DNA of 64,000 bases from Hyphomonas sp. L-53-1-40 (GCF_000682775.1 NZ_AWFI01000017.1:1-64000), one strand, 5' to 3'; positions 27,355 through 36,975 are shown, numbered from the stretch's first letter. The notes: generated by a model not told the origin, from the letters alone. Program-made: numbers and translations.

Positions 27355-28301
27355 CAGGCAGTCTCCTTGGCTAGCCGCCGGGCGGCGATCTTCTCAGCGG
27401 TCGCAATGCCAGCTGAAGTCATTATGTCGAGATTTCCCGCGTATGCCGGCAAGTAGTGGGCAGCACCCTCGACTTCCAGGAAGACGCTGGTCTTGATGCC
27501 TTCGAACGTGCCCAGGCCTGGAATCTTGACCGGGTTGTTCGAGCCGAACCGTTCGAACTGAACCTTTTGTTTCATCCGATAGCCGGGCACATAGGCGTTG
27601 ACCCTTGCAACCATTGCTTCGATTGAGGCCTCAATTGCAGGCTCATCCGCGCCACTAGAGAGGGTGAATACCGTATCGCGCATAATCATCGGAGGCTCTG
27701 CCGGGTTCAGGACGATTATGGCTTTGCCTTTCCGGGCTCCTCCAACCTCTTCTATACCCTTTGAGGTGGTCTCGGTGAATTCATCAATGTTGGCCCGCGT
27801 CCCCGGCCCGGCTGACTTGGAGGCGATGGAAGCGACTATCTCCGCATAGTGGACTGTCGCGACGGATGCTACCGCTGCCACGATTGGGATCGTCGCCTGC
27901 CCGCCGCAAGTGACCATGTTGACATTTGGCGCATCCAGATGCGCATCGCCATTCACAACGGGAATGACATACGGCCCGATCGCTGCAGGCGTGAGGTCGA
28001 TCATCACCTTTCCGGCGGATGTGACGACTTCATTGTGCCGCTTGTGCGCGCCGGCAGACGTCGCATCAAAGACAATTCCGATTTCGGGCCATACGTCGAG
28101 CTTCACGAGACCGTCAATTCCTTCATGCGTGGTCGCGATCCCCATGCGCTTTGCCCGGGCAAGGCCGTCCGAGTCGGGATCGATCCCGACCATCGCGCCC
28201 ATTGCGAGACCCTTTGACTTGCGCATGACCTTGATCATGAGGTCAGTTCCGATATTTCCGGATCCGATGATCGCAACCTTGGTCTTCTTGAGAGTTGTCA
28301 T
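27354..28301 (-). CDS. mhpF: Acetaldehyde dehydrogenase (acylating)
   Basis: A 315-residue NAD-dependent enzyme converting acetaldehyde and CoA to acetyl-CoA. The Rossmann motif is at the N-terminus ([19 protein letters not shown]) and the catalytic Cys is in [12 protein letters not shown]. Length and sequence features are standard for MhpF/BphJ. It lies 12 bases after the hydratase gene and overlaps the aldolase gene by one base, giving the order hydratase, dehydrogenase, aldolase in the direction of transcription. The acetaldehyde reaches it from the aldolase partner. No damage is seen. Confidence 0.96.
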   Translation of the reverse strand: MTTLKKTKVAIIGSGNIGTDLMIKVMRKSKGLAMGAMVGIDPDSDGLARAKRMGIATTHEGIDGLVKLDVWPEIGIVFDATSAGAHKRHNEVVTSAGKVMIDLTPAAIGPYVIPVVNGDAHLDAPNVNMVTCGGQATIPIVAAVASVATVHYAEIVASIASKSAGPGTRANIDEFTETTSKGIEEVGGARKGKAIIVLNPAEPPMIMRDTVFTLSSGADEPAIEASIEAMVARVNAYVPGYRMKQKVQFERFGSNNPVKIPGLGTFEGIKTSVFLEVEGAAHYLPAYAGNLDIMTSAGIATAEKIAARRLAKETA

Positions 28302-28313
28302 TTCCTATGTCTC

Positions 28314-29102
28314 CTATTTCGCCGCAATTGCGAGGCGAACCGACCCAATACCTTCGATATCCGCTTCAAACAGATCACCAGGCTCCATTGAGGCCATCGG
28401 GCCAAGAGCGCCTGTCAGAACGACGTCGCCGGCCTTGAGAGGTGCTCCGAGTTCTGCGCATTTTCGTGCGAGCCAGAGTGCGGCGTTTAGCGGGTTTCCA
28501 AGGCACGCGATGCCGGCGCCATATGAAACCGGGCGTCCATTGCATTTCATCACCATGCCGGCATTGACGAGATCAAGCCCATGCAGTGCACGAACAGGCC
28601 CGCCCAGGACATATAGGCCTGATGAGGCGTTATCCGCGATCGTATCCGAAATGCGGATATCCCAGTCCTTGATACGACTGCCCACAATTTCGATGGCAGG
28701 CACGACGTGGTCTATGGCTCGGATAAGTTCGCTTGGTGTTGTATCCTGCGCGTTGATGTCCTTGCCGAGTATAACTGCTATTTCAGCCTCGGCCTTGGGT
28801 TGTTGAGTTGCTGACAACGGAATTTCATCACCGTCGCAATATTCCATATCCGCGTAGAGGACGCCAAAATCGGGCTGGTCTACGCCAAGTTGATTTTGGA
28901 CTGCCGCTGACGTCAGGCCAATTTTTCTGCCAACAATTCGTCGTCCTGCGGACACCCACCGGGCAGTGTTGATCGCCTGGACCTCGTATCCGGCTTGCGG
29001 ATCAAGACCAATGAGATCACGCACTGGCGCGCAGTAGGTTTGTCCCGCGTGTGCGTCGAACAGTGCATCTGCAGCCTTCTGAATTGCATCTCTGGAGATC
29101 AT
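28314..29102 (-). CDS. mhpD: 2-hydroxypenta-2,4-dienoate (2-keto-4-pentenoate) hydratase
   Basis: A 262-residue member of the fumarylacetoacetate-hydrolase-like hydratases (MhpD/BphH). It adds water to 2-hydroxypenta-2,4-dienoate, the product of the BphD-type hydrolase, giving 4-hydroxy-2-oxovalerate. Characteristic stretches are GRKIGLTS near the N-terminus, the acidic metal-site segment PKAEAEIAVILG, and VPAIEIVGSRI. It is the first gene of the minus-strand lower-pathway operon. The 104-base gap to the divergent iclR gene contains a TCACAATGTGA palindrome and a TTGACA box, so both units are likely controlled there. Confidence 0.94.
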   Translation of the reverse strand: MISRDAIQKAADALFDAHAGQTYCAPVRDLIGLDPQAGYEVQAINTARWVSAGRRIVGRKIGLTSAAVQNQLGVDQPDFGVLYADMEYCDGDEIPLSATQQPKAEAEIAVILGKDINAQDTTPSELIRAIDHVVPAIEIVGSRIKDWDIRISDTIADNASSGLYVLGGPVRALHGLDLVNAGMVMKCNGRPVSYGAGIACLGNPLNAALWLARKCAELGAPLKAGDVVLTGALGPMASMEPGDLFEADIEGIGSVRLAIAAK

Positions 29103-29190
29103 GGTCTGGTTCGCGTCCGTAAGTGACTAGAAATGTAGATCGCAAACTACGCGATGTACTTGACACTGCAATCCGAGGCAGGCCAACTAC

Positions 29191-29205
29191 TATCACAATG
29201 TGATA
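29191..29205. promoter_or_regulatory. Palindromic operator candidate directly before iclR
   Basis: TATCACAATGTGATA has perfect 6-base arms and ends two bases before the iclR ATG at 29207. A TTGACA box lies upstream at 29160-29165. The core TCACAATGTGA recurs in inverted form at 30193-30203, on the other side of the regulator gene. It may be an autoregulatory site for the IclR protein. Confidence 0.62.
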
Positions 29206-29206
29206 A

Positions 29207-29974
29207 ATGGAGATCCGTGTGACACGATCCATGTCTTCCTTCGACAAGGCGATGGCCTTGTTCGGAGCGCTTGTTGCGCAGGACGGTGTATTCGAATCAG
29301 ACGCAATGAGTGTCCAGCTCGGAGTGCCGGAATCGACTCTGTACAGGCATCTGAATGCCCTCCATTCGGCCGGGCTCATCTGCCGATCCAAACGTGGACG
29401 ATATTTGCCCAACCCTGTTTTTCTTATGAAGCTGGAGGGGTACACACCACATGCAGTGCTGTCGGAAATAGTACGACCCTTTTTGGACCAACTAAGTGTC
29501 GCGTTGGAAACCACGACCCACTTTGGCATTTTGGAGAACGACATGGTTACCTACCTCGCGAAGGCGGCATTTGAAGGAGAGGAGGTGTTCACGCGCGAGA
29601 AAGGGCAGCTGGAGGCGTACTGTTCTGCTATCGGCAAGGTGTTGCTCTCACACATGACGATCGACGAGCGACAGGCGTATATAACCAGCGGGCCCTTTCC
29701 AAAGCTCACGGATAAAACGATCACGGATCCAGGCGAAATCGAACGAGAACTACATCGCACGCGCAATAAGGGATTCGGCGTCGACGATGGCGAGGTTCAT
29801 AACGCACTTTATTGCATCGCTGTGCCAGTCTTCAGTTCGCGGGGAATGGTCGTGGGCGCAATTTCTAGTTCATCTAGCCAGAGGTGGGCGAGTCCTAAAG
29901 AACAGCGTGATCGCCTGATTCAGCTCAACGGGGTAGCGCAGTCAATCTCTTCCACTTTAGGGGCTGGCGCCTGA
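29207..29974 (+). CDS. IclR family transcriptional regulator
   Basis: A 255-residue regulator. The N-terminal winged HTH covers about residues 10-70 (SMSSFDKAMALFGALVAQDG, then a recognition helix in GVPESTLYRHLNAL). The C-terminal ligand-binding domain has the usual GKVLLSHM motif and the effector-site stretch near DDGEVHNALYCIAVPVF. It is divergent from the mhpD-mhpF-mhpE operon and points toward the bphB operon. Palindromes TCACANTGTGA lie on both sides of the gene, so control of both catabolic units is likely. The effector is unknown, probably an aromatic substrate or ring-cleavage product. Confidence 0.9.
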   Translation: MEIRVTRSMSSFDKAMALFGALVAQDGVFESDAMSVQLGVPESTLYRHLNALHSAGLICRSKRGRYLPNPVFLMKLEGYTPHAVLSEIVRPFLDQLSVALETTTHFGILENDMVTYLAKAAFEGEEVFTREKGQLEAYCSAIGKVLLSHMTIDERQAYITSGPFPKLTDKTITDPGEIERELHRTRNKGFGVDDGEVHNALYCIAVPVFSSRGMVVGAISSSSSQRWASPKEQRDRLIQLNGVAQSISSTLGAGA

Positions 29975-30001
29975 TCATGTGGAGATGAGAGCTCAAAAAA
30001 A

Positions 30002-30048
30002 TGGGAGCCGCTTAGGCTCCCAGAGTTTGGCGGAGACTTAGCTCCGCC
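30002..30048. terminator. Two successive hairpins after iclR
   Basis: TGGGAGCC (30002-30009) pairs with GGCTCCCA (30015-30022) around 5 bases, and GGCGGAG (30029-30035) pairs with CTCCGCC (30042-30048). They start 28 bases after the iclR stop. A run of seven A residues just before the first hairpin means it would also work as an intrinsic terminator on the minus strand. Confidence 0.65.
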
Positions 30049-30192
30049 GGAGGAAACAGACTGGTTGTCGTATCTATTGGGCGTTCCCTGACCTTGAATG
30101 GCAGTGAAGCTCAACCTGACACGACACATTTGGGTTGAGCCGCTATCCGGTTGCGCGTCAACCTGGCCGGATGCGAATGAGTGGCATCGCTC

Positions 30193-30203
30193 TCACATTG
30201 TGA
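30193..30203. promoter_or_regulatory. Second IclR-type operator candidate
   Basis: TCACATTGTGA is the exact reverse complement of the TCACAATGTGA core found just before iclR. It lies in the long leader between iclR and bphB, about 470 bases before bphB, suggesting that the same regulator acts on the upper-pathway side. Confidence 0.55.
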
Positions 30204-30274
30204 AACTTTATGGAATCTGAGCGCTCGGGTAAACGGGATTGGAATTCTGTACGCCTACCCATGATATTTGTACG

Positions 30275-30290
30275 TCGAGAATATTCTCGA
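30275..30290. promoter_or_regulatory. Perfect 16-bp palindrome in the bphB leader
   Basis: TCGAGAATATTCTCGA is fully self-complementary. Its length and location, between the regulator gene and the structural gene, suit a dimeric regulator binding site. Which protein binds is unknown. Confidence 0.5.
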
Positions 30291-30587
30291 AAGCGGCCAT
30301 GCGCGAATAATCGGACATGTGGGAACATGGACTGCGTTCGGACTGTTCCCGAAAAGCCGAGAGTAATACGTTAGTGTGCGGAGTAAAATCTCAGAGTCGG
30401 GAGATGGTTTGTCGACATCCGGGGCGTCGGGCACTGTCCAATCCGGGAGTCAGATGTACTAAGTTGCGCTGGCGTCTGTTCCGTATGGCGAAATTAACAG
30501 CGGCATCGATAGCACAGTTGCCTTTGGCCACATGCAGATTTCGATCCTTGCTACGGAATTTGAGCTAGCGCTGTTCGTAAATAAATA

Positions 30588-30633
30588 TTGACACAACCAA
30601 AAAAATCATTTTTTCTCAAAAAAAGAACAAAAT
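30588..30633 (+). promoter_or_regulatory. A/T-rich promoter-operator element upstream of bphB
   Basis: A TTGACA box (30588-30593) is followed by A-rich DNA with the near-perfect palindrome AAAAAATCATTTTTT and then AAAAAAAGAAC. Nearly the same 45-base arrangement occurs upstream of the gntR gene at 42926-42970. This suggests a common promoter and/or operator. A good -10 box is not evident. Confidence 0.55.
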
Positions 30634-30672
30634 CTTGCACTTCAAGCAAGGTTGTTAGGGAGGTACTCAATT

Positions 30673-31455
30673 ATGCCAAAACTAAGCGGCAGTTCCGTTT
30701 TGATTACGGGCGGAGCCACGGGAATCGGCCGGGCGGTGGTCCATCATTTTGTCGAGGAGGGTGCCAGATTATGTGTCCTGTGCGTCAATGACGAACAGGC
30801 GAGTTCGTTGCGGGGTGAGTTCGGGGCTGAAGTTGAAACAGTAATTGGGGATGTGCGCAGTCTGGCAGACAATAAGCGCGCTGCGGCCCTTGCCGTGGAG
30901 AGATTCGGTGGACTGAACACCTTTATCGGCAATGCAGGGATATGGGATTTTATTACGCCTCTGGAAGCGCAGGATGAAGAAAAGCTCGAAAGAGTCTGCG
31001 ATGATATTTTTAGTGTGAATGTAAAGGGGTATGCGCTCGGAGCGTACGCGTGTCTTCCTGCGCTTCGTCAGTCTAAAGGGTCGATAATTTTCACGGCCTC
31101 TAGCTCGAGCTTTTTTACGGGCGGAGGTGGTCCGCTATATGTGGCGTCGAAACACGCTGTGATTGGACTCATCAAGCAGCTTGCGAAGGAAGTCGCGCCA
31201 GACGTTAGGGTTAATGGCGTAGCTCCTGGAGGTACGATTACCAATCTTTCCGGATCGCCCTCATCCGAGCACGCAAAGTCCCAGATGGCTGAGATTCCAG
31301 AGATCGACAAACTTATCGAGGGCATGACACCGCTCGGATTTGCCGCAAAGCCTGAAGACCATGTAGCGCTATATGCGTTGCTTGCCTGTCCGGTGTCGGC
31401 TCGATACGTCACAGGCACAACCATCTTGTCCGATGGCGGTATTGGCGTGGGCTGA
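30673..31455 (+). CDS. bphB: cis-2,3-dihydrodiol dehydrogenase (BphB-like SDR)
   Basis: A 260-residue short-chain dehydrogenase that would oxidise the ring cis-dihydrodiol to a catechol with NAD. Visible are the cofactor motif TGGATGIG (12-19), NAG (87-89), the Ser cluster at 143-146, and YVASK with Tyr156 and Lys160, closely placed as in BphB. The NNLSG-type end region and the DGGIGVG C-terminus also agree with cis-dihydrodiol dehydrogenases. The start chosen is the ATG at 30673, after GGGAGGT; an earlier in-frame start lacks a ribosome site. It is separated from bphA by about 12 kb of other genes, an unusual arrangement. Its product would be the substrate of BphC. Confidence 0.85.
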   Translation: MPKLSGSSVLITGGATGIGRAVVHHFVEEGARLCVLCVNDEQASSLRGEFGAEVETVIGDVRSLADNKRAAALAVERFGGLNTFIGNAGIWDFITPLEAQDEEKLERVCDDIFSVNVKGYALGAYACLPALRQSKGSIIFTASSSSFFTGGGGPLYVASKHAVIGLIKQLAKEVAPDVRVNGVAPGGTITNLSGSPSSEHAKSQMAEIPEIDKLIEGMTPLGFAAKPEDHVALYALLACPVSARYVTGTTILSDGGIGVG

Positions 31456-31527
31456 CCCAGCCTGAACGCGTTCACCAACTAAGTCGAAATTGTGCCAGCG
31501 GTGCTGGCGGTCTTTTGGATCAAATCT

Positions 31528-32619
31528 ATGAACCTGCCGGTCTCCAAATTCGCTCATGCTGCCGCTGCTGCTGGGGTGCTTTACTTCTCCCAACCTGGGG
31601 CGCTGGCAGAGCAGGCCGTTTTATCGCCCCCCGACATAAGCCCTCGGTCAAATATAGAGATGCCAACTGACGGACGTGTACGGTTTGTTCCTGATAATTT
31701 ATTTGCCGTCGATTTTGTCTCTGATTCTGTGGGCTGGGCGGGGGGATACTACGGGACACTACTGAAGACCGAGGATGGAGGAGGGCACTGGAAGCGCGAG
31801 CCCTTGCCGTTTACGGACTTAATTAGGCGAATCGACTTTGTGGACGAGGCCGTCGGCATTGCTGTCACGAGTAGAGGCAAGATCCTGAGGTCTGAAGACG
31901 GGGGAGCGCATTGGGAAGTTGTGCATGTTGAGCCGGGCATTAACTTGCGAGATGTCTACTGTCTCGACGCCCAGACAGCTTGGGTCGTCGGACATGAGGC
32001 TACAGTGCTTCACACGTCCGATGGCGGTAAAACGTGGCAAACTCAGGCGTTATCCGGATATCAGGGGCGTGATCTACCGAGATTGAATGGCATTACACGT
32101 CTCGAGGACGGGCGGTTGGTTTTGGTTGGGGAGTTCGGCCTGATAGCGTCGTCAATCGATGATGGATTGAGCTGGGAGGTGCTGGACGCGCCCGATGCCT
32201 CGGTCACATTCACAGCGGTAGATGCATGGCGTTCGGAGGCGCTAATATCTGGGCTTGGCGGCAAGCTTACAATGGTTCGATTTGGTTCGGACAGTGACGT
32301 TGAAGAGGGCTCGGAACGCTTAGAGGACCGTGTCCCGACGATCACAGCTTTGTCCTCGGGGACAGATGCGCATTTGTTCGATCTAACATTAGACCAAGAT
32401 GGTGACGGAGTGATCGTAGGCCAGGGCGGGGTGGTACGTGTAAAAGCTGGATTGCCTGTATCGGAATTGCTGCCCCTGGAGAGTAAGCCAGGATTCCTTT
32501 GGTACGGAGGAATCTCAAAAACATCTGAACACGGATGGTATATTGTCGTTGGGGCGAACGGTGCCGTACTAAAAACCGAATTCGATGTCTCAGATCCGGA
32601 GCCGTTAGTGCGGTGGTAA
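31528..32619 (+). CDS. YCF48-like beta-propeller protein, secreted
   Basis: A 363-residue protein with repeated blades of the YCF48/BNR type: WAGGYYGTLLKTEDGGGHWK, GKILRSEDGGAHWEVV, ATVLHTSDGGKTWQTQ and others. This predicts a beta-propeller. The start chosen is the ATG at 31528, giving a signal peptide ending near GALA, so it should be periplasmic or surface-exposed. Known: YCF48-like genes often accompany RND transporters together with DUF1302 and DUF1329 genes in clusters for hydrophobic substrates. The same four genes follow in order here. Its precise role, perhaps in assembly or stabilisation of the envelope system, is unknown. Confidence 0.84.
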   Translation: MNLPVSKFAHAAAAAGVLYFSQPGALAEQAVLSPPDISPRSNIEMPTDGRVRFVPDNLFAVDFVSDSVGWAGGYYGTLLKTEDGGGHWKREPLPFTDLIRRIDFVDEAVGIAVTSRGKILRSEDGGAHWEVVHVEPGINLRDVYCLDAQTAWVVGHEATVLHTSDGGKTWQTQALSGYQGRDLPRLNGITRLEDGRLVLVGEFGLIASSIDDGLSWEVLDAPDASVTFTAVDAWRSEALISGLGGKLTMVRFGSDSDVEEGSERLEDRVPTITALSSGTDAHLFDLTLDQDGDGVIVGQGGVVRVKAGLPVSELLPLESKPGFLWYGGISKTSEHGWYIVVGANGAVLKTEFDVSDPEPLVRW

Positions 32620-32665
32620 CAGGAGTAGTTCGCTTGTTGCAAATTCAATCAAAGGCTCAAATTCA

Positions 32666-34993
32666 GTGGTAAGTTATATTTCGAATTTCGTCATAAGATT
32701 TCCCAGAATCATTCTGGCAATCGCTTTTCTGGTCACATCGGGGGCGGCTTATTTCGGCGTGACAGGTGTCTCGTTGAAGGTCGTTCTCGAAGATATGCTG
32801 CCTGCAAACCATTCGAATGTCGAACTCTATAAGGAGTTCCGGAGTCAGTTTGGTGGAGTCAATAATGTCCTTGTCGAAGTCGAAAATAAAGCAGGCGACA
32901 TCTACAATTCGGACTTTCTTGAAACGTATCGGGAAGTATCAGACGAGTTCTATTTTCACGATAACAATATCCGCCCTCTGTTTGAGGCGGCCAATCTCCG
33001 GAAGACGAGATCGGTGGCCGGCGGGGAGGGGCAAATTCTGGTTAGTCCTCTTATGTGGCCGGAAGTGCCCCGCTCTGAGTCTGATATGGAGCATTTCAAA
33101 CAAATCGTCAGGGGGCAGTTTCTCGGCTCATTGGTTTCACTGGATGAGCATTCAATGCTTATTTCTGCCGAGCTTTCAGAGGAGGTGGATTCTCGGGAGT
33201 TCGTCGCCTTTATTGACAATCTAAAATCAGAATTCTCGACGAAAGATGTAAAAATATCAGTCGTTGGCAGACCCGTACTTCTGGGTACGGTTAAGAAATA
33301 TCTGCCTCAGATGCTGTTGGTTTTTGCGGCGTCTGTGCTGGCTATCGCTGCCGTCCTATTTTTCTATTTCAGATCCTGGGTTGGCGTTGCTGTTCCAATG
33401 CTCGTGGCCTTCGCTGTCACGATTTGGGGCTTTGGCGTCATTGGCTTGGTCGGTTACAATCTTGATCCCCTGTTGCTCCTGCTGCCGTTTTTCGTCTTCG
33501 CCACTGTCTTATCCCATTCAGTTCAATTCGTTTCGCGCGTTTTCGATGAAATCGAAAATAGTGCCACCATGCGTGATGCAGTAAAAGAAGGCCTTGAGCG
33601 CCTTCTGTTCCCGAGCACTGCGGCTGTGATTACCGATGCAGCTGGATTTACGGTTCTGGCTCTGGTGACTATCCCAAGCATACAGTCGCTTGCCTTCATT
33701 TGCACGTTTTGGCTTCTAACGCTGACCCCGGGAATTATTGTTGCTGCGGCGTTCATGGCGGTCCTTCGGAAGCCGACAAAATTCCGCACCACCTTACCGG
33801 GTCAAGCCGCACTAGCCAAAATATTTGGGCTGAAAACGTCCAGATATGTATTCCTCCCGGCTTTTGTCGCTGCGTTGATTGCGGGCATTTTCATTTCGCA
33901 GGGGCTAAAAATAGGTGACGCAGAAGGGAGCCCGATCCTGTGGAAAGATTCCCAATACAACAAAGATGTCAAAAAAATCAACTCAAGCTTTGACCGTGTC
34001 GGTACGGATGTAATGCAGGCCTATTTCTCCGGTGATGGAGAGATCATGCTAGATCCGCGTGTGTATCATCAGATCGAAGCATTTGATCGCTATATTTACG
34101 AACGAGTTCTTCCGGCAACTCGCGCACAGAGCCTTGTTCCGATTGTAAAAAATATCAACATGGTTTTGTGGGAAGGGGACCCTTCATACCAAACAATTCC
34201 TGATACAGAAGAAGAAATAGGATTTAACATTTACATGTTCCGGTCTGGCGGTGAGCCAGGAGACTTTGCCGCCTATACGAACCCGGAATGGAGCATCGGT
34301 AAGCTCTCAATTTATACGGGGGAGCATAGTGCTGACACCGTGAATGCGTTGATGGCGGCGGGCCAAGAATTTCTAAACACCTATCAGTTTTCAGATGGGG
34401 AGCCGCGTGTGAGGTTCGCCGGCGGACAGATCGGTATAATTAAGGCGAGCAACGACGAGATCGAGCATAAAGAAAATGTGCTCCTTATTGCCATTATCAT
34501 CGTTATCGCAGTTAACCTGCTCTGGCTATATCGATCACCCGCAGTTGCAGTCGTGATCATACTTGTACTGACGACATCTCACTTTATCACCATGAGTGTC
34601 ATGACGCTTATGGACGTGGGGATGAACTTGAATACGCTCCCGCTTGCTGCGTTGGGTTTGGGCCGTGGTGTTGATTACAGCATCTACATGGCAGACCGGA
34701 TACGCGACGAAATGAGGCACGGCCATGAATTCGCGAAGGCGACGGGCCGGGCGTTCAACACGTCTGGTATTGCCGTGATAGTTACGGCACTGACGATGAT
34801 ACTGCCGCTATTGCCGTGGTACTTCCTGTCTCCGATCAGGTTCCAAGCCGAGATGGGCGTTCTGTTGGCGATCATCTTGATGTTCAACATGGTGGGGGCG
34901 CTCACTGTTGTGCCTGCAGCAATCGGCTTGCTGAAGCCGCGGGGATTTCCGTTTAGCACACAGAAGAAAATAGTCAGGGCGATGGTTGGTTAG
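32666..34993 (+). CDS. MMPL/RND family transporter
   Basis: A 775-residue inner-membrane protein of the MMPL branch of RND transporters. It has an N-terminal helix (about 8-31), a large periplasmic loop to about residue 215, a block of five or six helices (about 216-380), a second periplasmic loop (about 410-605) and a second helix block to the end. The start is a GTG at 32666; no better ATG is found upstream. It lies 46 bases after the YCF48-like gene and directly before the DUF1302 gene. Known: MMPL proteins move hydrophobic molecules or lipids. Transport of the aromatic substrate, or membrane-lipid adaptation to it, is inferred from the setting. Confidence 0.88.
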   Translation: MVSYISNFVIRFPRIILAIAFLVTSGAAYFGVTGVSLKVVLEDMLPANHSNVELYKEFRSQFGGVNNVLVEVENKAGDIYNSDFLETYREVSDEFYFHDNNIRPLFEAANLRKTRSVAGGEGQILVSPLMWPEVPRSESDMEHFKQIVRGQFLGSLVSLDEHSMLISAELSEEVDSREFVAFIDNLKSEFSTKDVKISVVGRPVLLGTVKKYLPQMLLVFAASVLAIAAVLFFYFRSWVGVAVPMLVAFAVTIWGFGVIGLVGYNLDPLLLLLPFFVFATVLSHSVQFVSRVFDEIENSATMRDAVKEGLERLLFPSTAAVITDAAGFTVLALVTIPSIQSLAFICTFWLLTLTPGIIVAAAFMAVLRKPTKFRTTLPGQAALAKIFGLKTSRYVFLPAFVAALIAGIFISQGLKIGDAEGSPILWKDSQYNKDVKKINSSFDRVGTDVMQAYFSGDGEIMLDPRVYHQIEAFDRYIYERVLPATRAQSLVPIVKNINMVLWEGDPSYQTIPDTEEEIGFNIYMFRSGGEPGDFAAYTNPEWSIGKLSIYTGEHSADTVNALMAAGQEFLNTYQFSDGEPRVRFAGGQIGIIKASNDEIEHKENVLLIAIIIVIAVNLLWLYRSPAVAVVIILVLTTSHFITMSVMTLMDVGMNLNTLPLAALGLGRGVDYSIYMADRIRDEMRHGHEFAKATGRAFNTSGIAVIVTALTMILPLLPWYFLSPIRFQAEMGVLLAIILMFNMVGALTVVPAAIGLLKPRGFPFSTQKKIVRAMVG

Positions 34994-35052
34994 ATTGAGG
35001 GCGATAGAGCCTGGCTGCGCATCGGAAAAAATAGAAAGTGAGGGAGAGAAAG

Positions 35053-36975
35053 ATGAACACCAAGAATAAAAAAACTAAAACTAAGTCGCAAAAGCTATGC
35101 CTGCTCGGGGCTACAGCATTTTCCACAGTCCTTATGATGCCGCTAGCAGCGAATGCCGAGTCATTGGCTGAAGCGCTGAACCTGCCCGACAATGTCTGGG
35201 TGGGCGGACGTCTGACGCAAGGGACGGGCGTCTATTTTGACCGGTATGGTGGTGGAACTGGAGTGGGGCCTTCCCAGTTTGTAGCGCAGCTTCAGGCTGA
35301 GTGGACTCCCAATAGCAACGTGACGGTCGTTTCCGATTTTTGGCTGCGCGGCGATTGGTACTATGATCTTGATGATGGAGATTCAACCGGGCCTGGCACG
35401 CAAGACTTTACTAAAGGCCCTCCGTTTCTAGATCGCTTTGATTTTTTACTCTCGCAGGATGGGGCGCTCACGCTGCCTGAACCGTTTGGTAATAGCGGTG
35501 AAGAAAATCGCATACTCGATGATTTCGAGCAGGACGTGATTAGAGAGCTGTCGATAGCGTTAGCTGACTCAGAGGGACGCGCGTCGCTGAAGATTGGAAA
35601 GTTTCAGCGAGGGTGGGGGCAAGCAGATGGCTTGCGGCTTCTCGATATTCTGAATCCACAGGATCTCCGCCAAAGGAGTATATTTACAGACACCGAGGAC
35701 TTGCGGATACCTCAGTGGAGTGCAGCCCTATCATTGGATATCGACCAGCTTGGGTTGGCTGCTCCTTTCGAGGGGTTAGGACTGAAGGATCCATCACTGG
35801 AAGTGATCTATACTCCGGTGGTGCGCCATTCCGAATTCATCGTGAATAATCCCACGCCGAATTCCAGTACGTCCGGAGGCCCCTTCGGTCTGCCTTTCCC
35901 GAGGTTGGTGGAAGGTCAGTCGGGTTTCGGCATGCCCTTGTTGGGAGCAAGGCTGTCGGACAAGGAAACAGACGACTGGGAAGATTCCGAGGTCGGCATG
36001 CGGCTAAAATTCGATGTCCTTGGCGGGCAGGGGACAATTAATGGATTTTACGGTTTTCAGGATCTGCCGATAGTCGTCAACACCGGCGCAACAGTTCATA
36101 TTGGCACATTTATTGGAGATCCAAATGCAGCGGGCGTTGTCAATGTGCCCATTGATCTCCCAACCACTATAGGTGCGATGAATGCGCCTGGTCAGTACGT
36201 TGACTTCATCCAGTCTCTCGCAGCTGGGACTGCGGCGCCGGGGGACTTTCCCCTAATTCCGTTCGGCTGCCTTGATATTCTGGATCCGGCGGCTGGAGGG
36301 GTGCCGTGTTCTATTACTGCAGATTTTGACCTCGATTACACACTTCGGCAAAAGACCGTCGGTTTTTCATTCACACGCGATATGACGGAGCTCCGATTCG
36401 GTCGAAAGGATGTCTCTCCGGTACTGCGTTTGGAGGCCGCATACGAGTTTGACAAACCCTTCAACAAGGGGGTGATTCAGAACCCCTTTGTGCCCGGGCG
36501 GATGACCGTCGGCACACCAGCTCTCATCACTACCCGTGACGACACAATCGCGAGACGAGATCAGCTGTCTGTCCTGGTCGGATTTGATTATAATTTCTGG
36601 GTGCCGGGGTGGGAATCGCAGCGCAGTTCGATTTTTATGACAACTCAGTTTTTCGAGATCCATACCGAAGATGCTGATGGGCTCCTGTTTCAGGCGCCTT
36701 ACGCGCTTACAAATGTTGAAGAGAACCAGGAATTCATAACTCAGACGTACACGAAGGGTTTCTTAAACGACAAAGTGACTCTGGATGGCTTGGCGATCTG
36801 GGACATGGATAAAGGTGGCGTTGCGATAAGGCAGAGAATAGATTTCTCCGTAGGAGGAGGAAATTGGAAGCCCAGAATTGAAGTGGGCTACTTTAGCGGG
36901 AAGGATGAGCAGGGCCTTTTGGGGCTCTATAACAAATCGGACTACGTTGAGTTTTCTCTGACCTACCAATTCTAG
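35053..36975 (+). CDS. DUF1302 family outer-membrane protein
   Basis: A 640-residue protein with a long basic N-terminus and a signal peptide ending NAES (cleavage about residue 37). The ATG at 35053 is chosen because AGGGAGAG precedes it; an ATG five codons upstream lacks one. The mature protein is rich in alternating aromatic/polar strands and ends in a C-terminal aromatic strand (YVEFSLTYQF) typical of beta-barrel outer-membrane proteins. Known: DUF1302 proteins are porin-like and are almost always encoded beside DUF1329 proteins in gene sets for lipophilic compounds. It is followed by the DUF1329 gene after 52 bases. Confidence 0.9.
   Translation: MNTKNKKTKTKSQKLCLLGATAFSTVLMMPLAANAESLAEALNLPDNVWVGGRLTQGTGVYFDRYGGGTGVGPSQFVAQLQAEWTPNSNVTVVSDFWLRGDWYYDLDDGDSTGPGTQDFTKGPPFLDRFDFLLSQDGALTLPEPFGNSGEENRILDDFEQDVIRELSIALADSEGRASLKIGKFQRGWGQADGLRLLDILNPQDLRQRSIFTDTEDLRIPQWSAALSLDIDQLGLAAPFEGLGLKDPSLEVIYTPVVRHSEFIVNNPTPNSSTSGGPFGLPFPRLVEGQSGFGMPLLGARLSDKETDDWEDSEVGMRLKFDVLGGQGTINGFYGFQDLPIVVNTGATVHIGTFIGDPNAAGVVNVPIDLPTTIGAMNAPGQYVDFIQSLAAGTAAPGDFPLIPFGCLDILDPAAGGVPCSITADFDLDYTLRQKTVGFSFTRDMTELRFGRKDVSPVLRLEAAYEFDKPFNKGVIQNPFVPGRMTVGTPALITTRDDTIARRDQLSVLVGFDYNFWVPGWESQRSSIFMTTQFFEIHTEDADGLLFQAPYALTNVEENQEFITQTYTKGFLNDKVTLDGLAIWDMDKGGVAIRQRIDFSVGGGNWKPRIEVGYFSGKDEQGLLGLYNKSDYVEFSLTYQF

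Larger units (their letters stand above)
29975..30672. other. Long regulatory gap between iclR and bphB
   Basis: About 700 bases without a supported gene. It holds a double hairpin (30002-30048), a second IclR-type palindrome (30193-30203), a perfect 16-bp palindrome (30275-30290) and an A/T-rich promoter-like element (30588-30633), each listed separately. A plus-strand frame at 30317-30568 is not protein-like. Confidence 0.6.
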
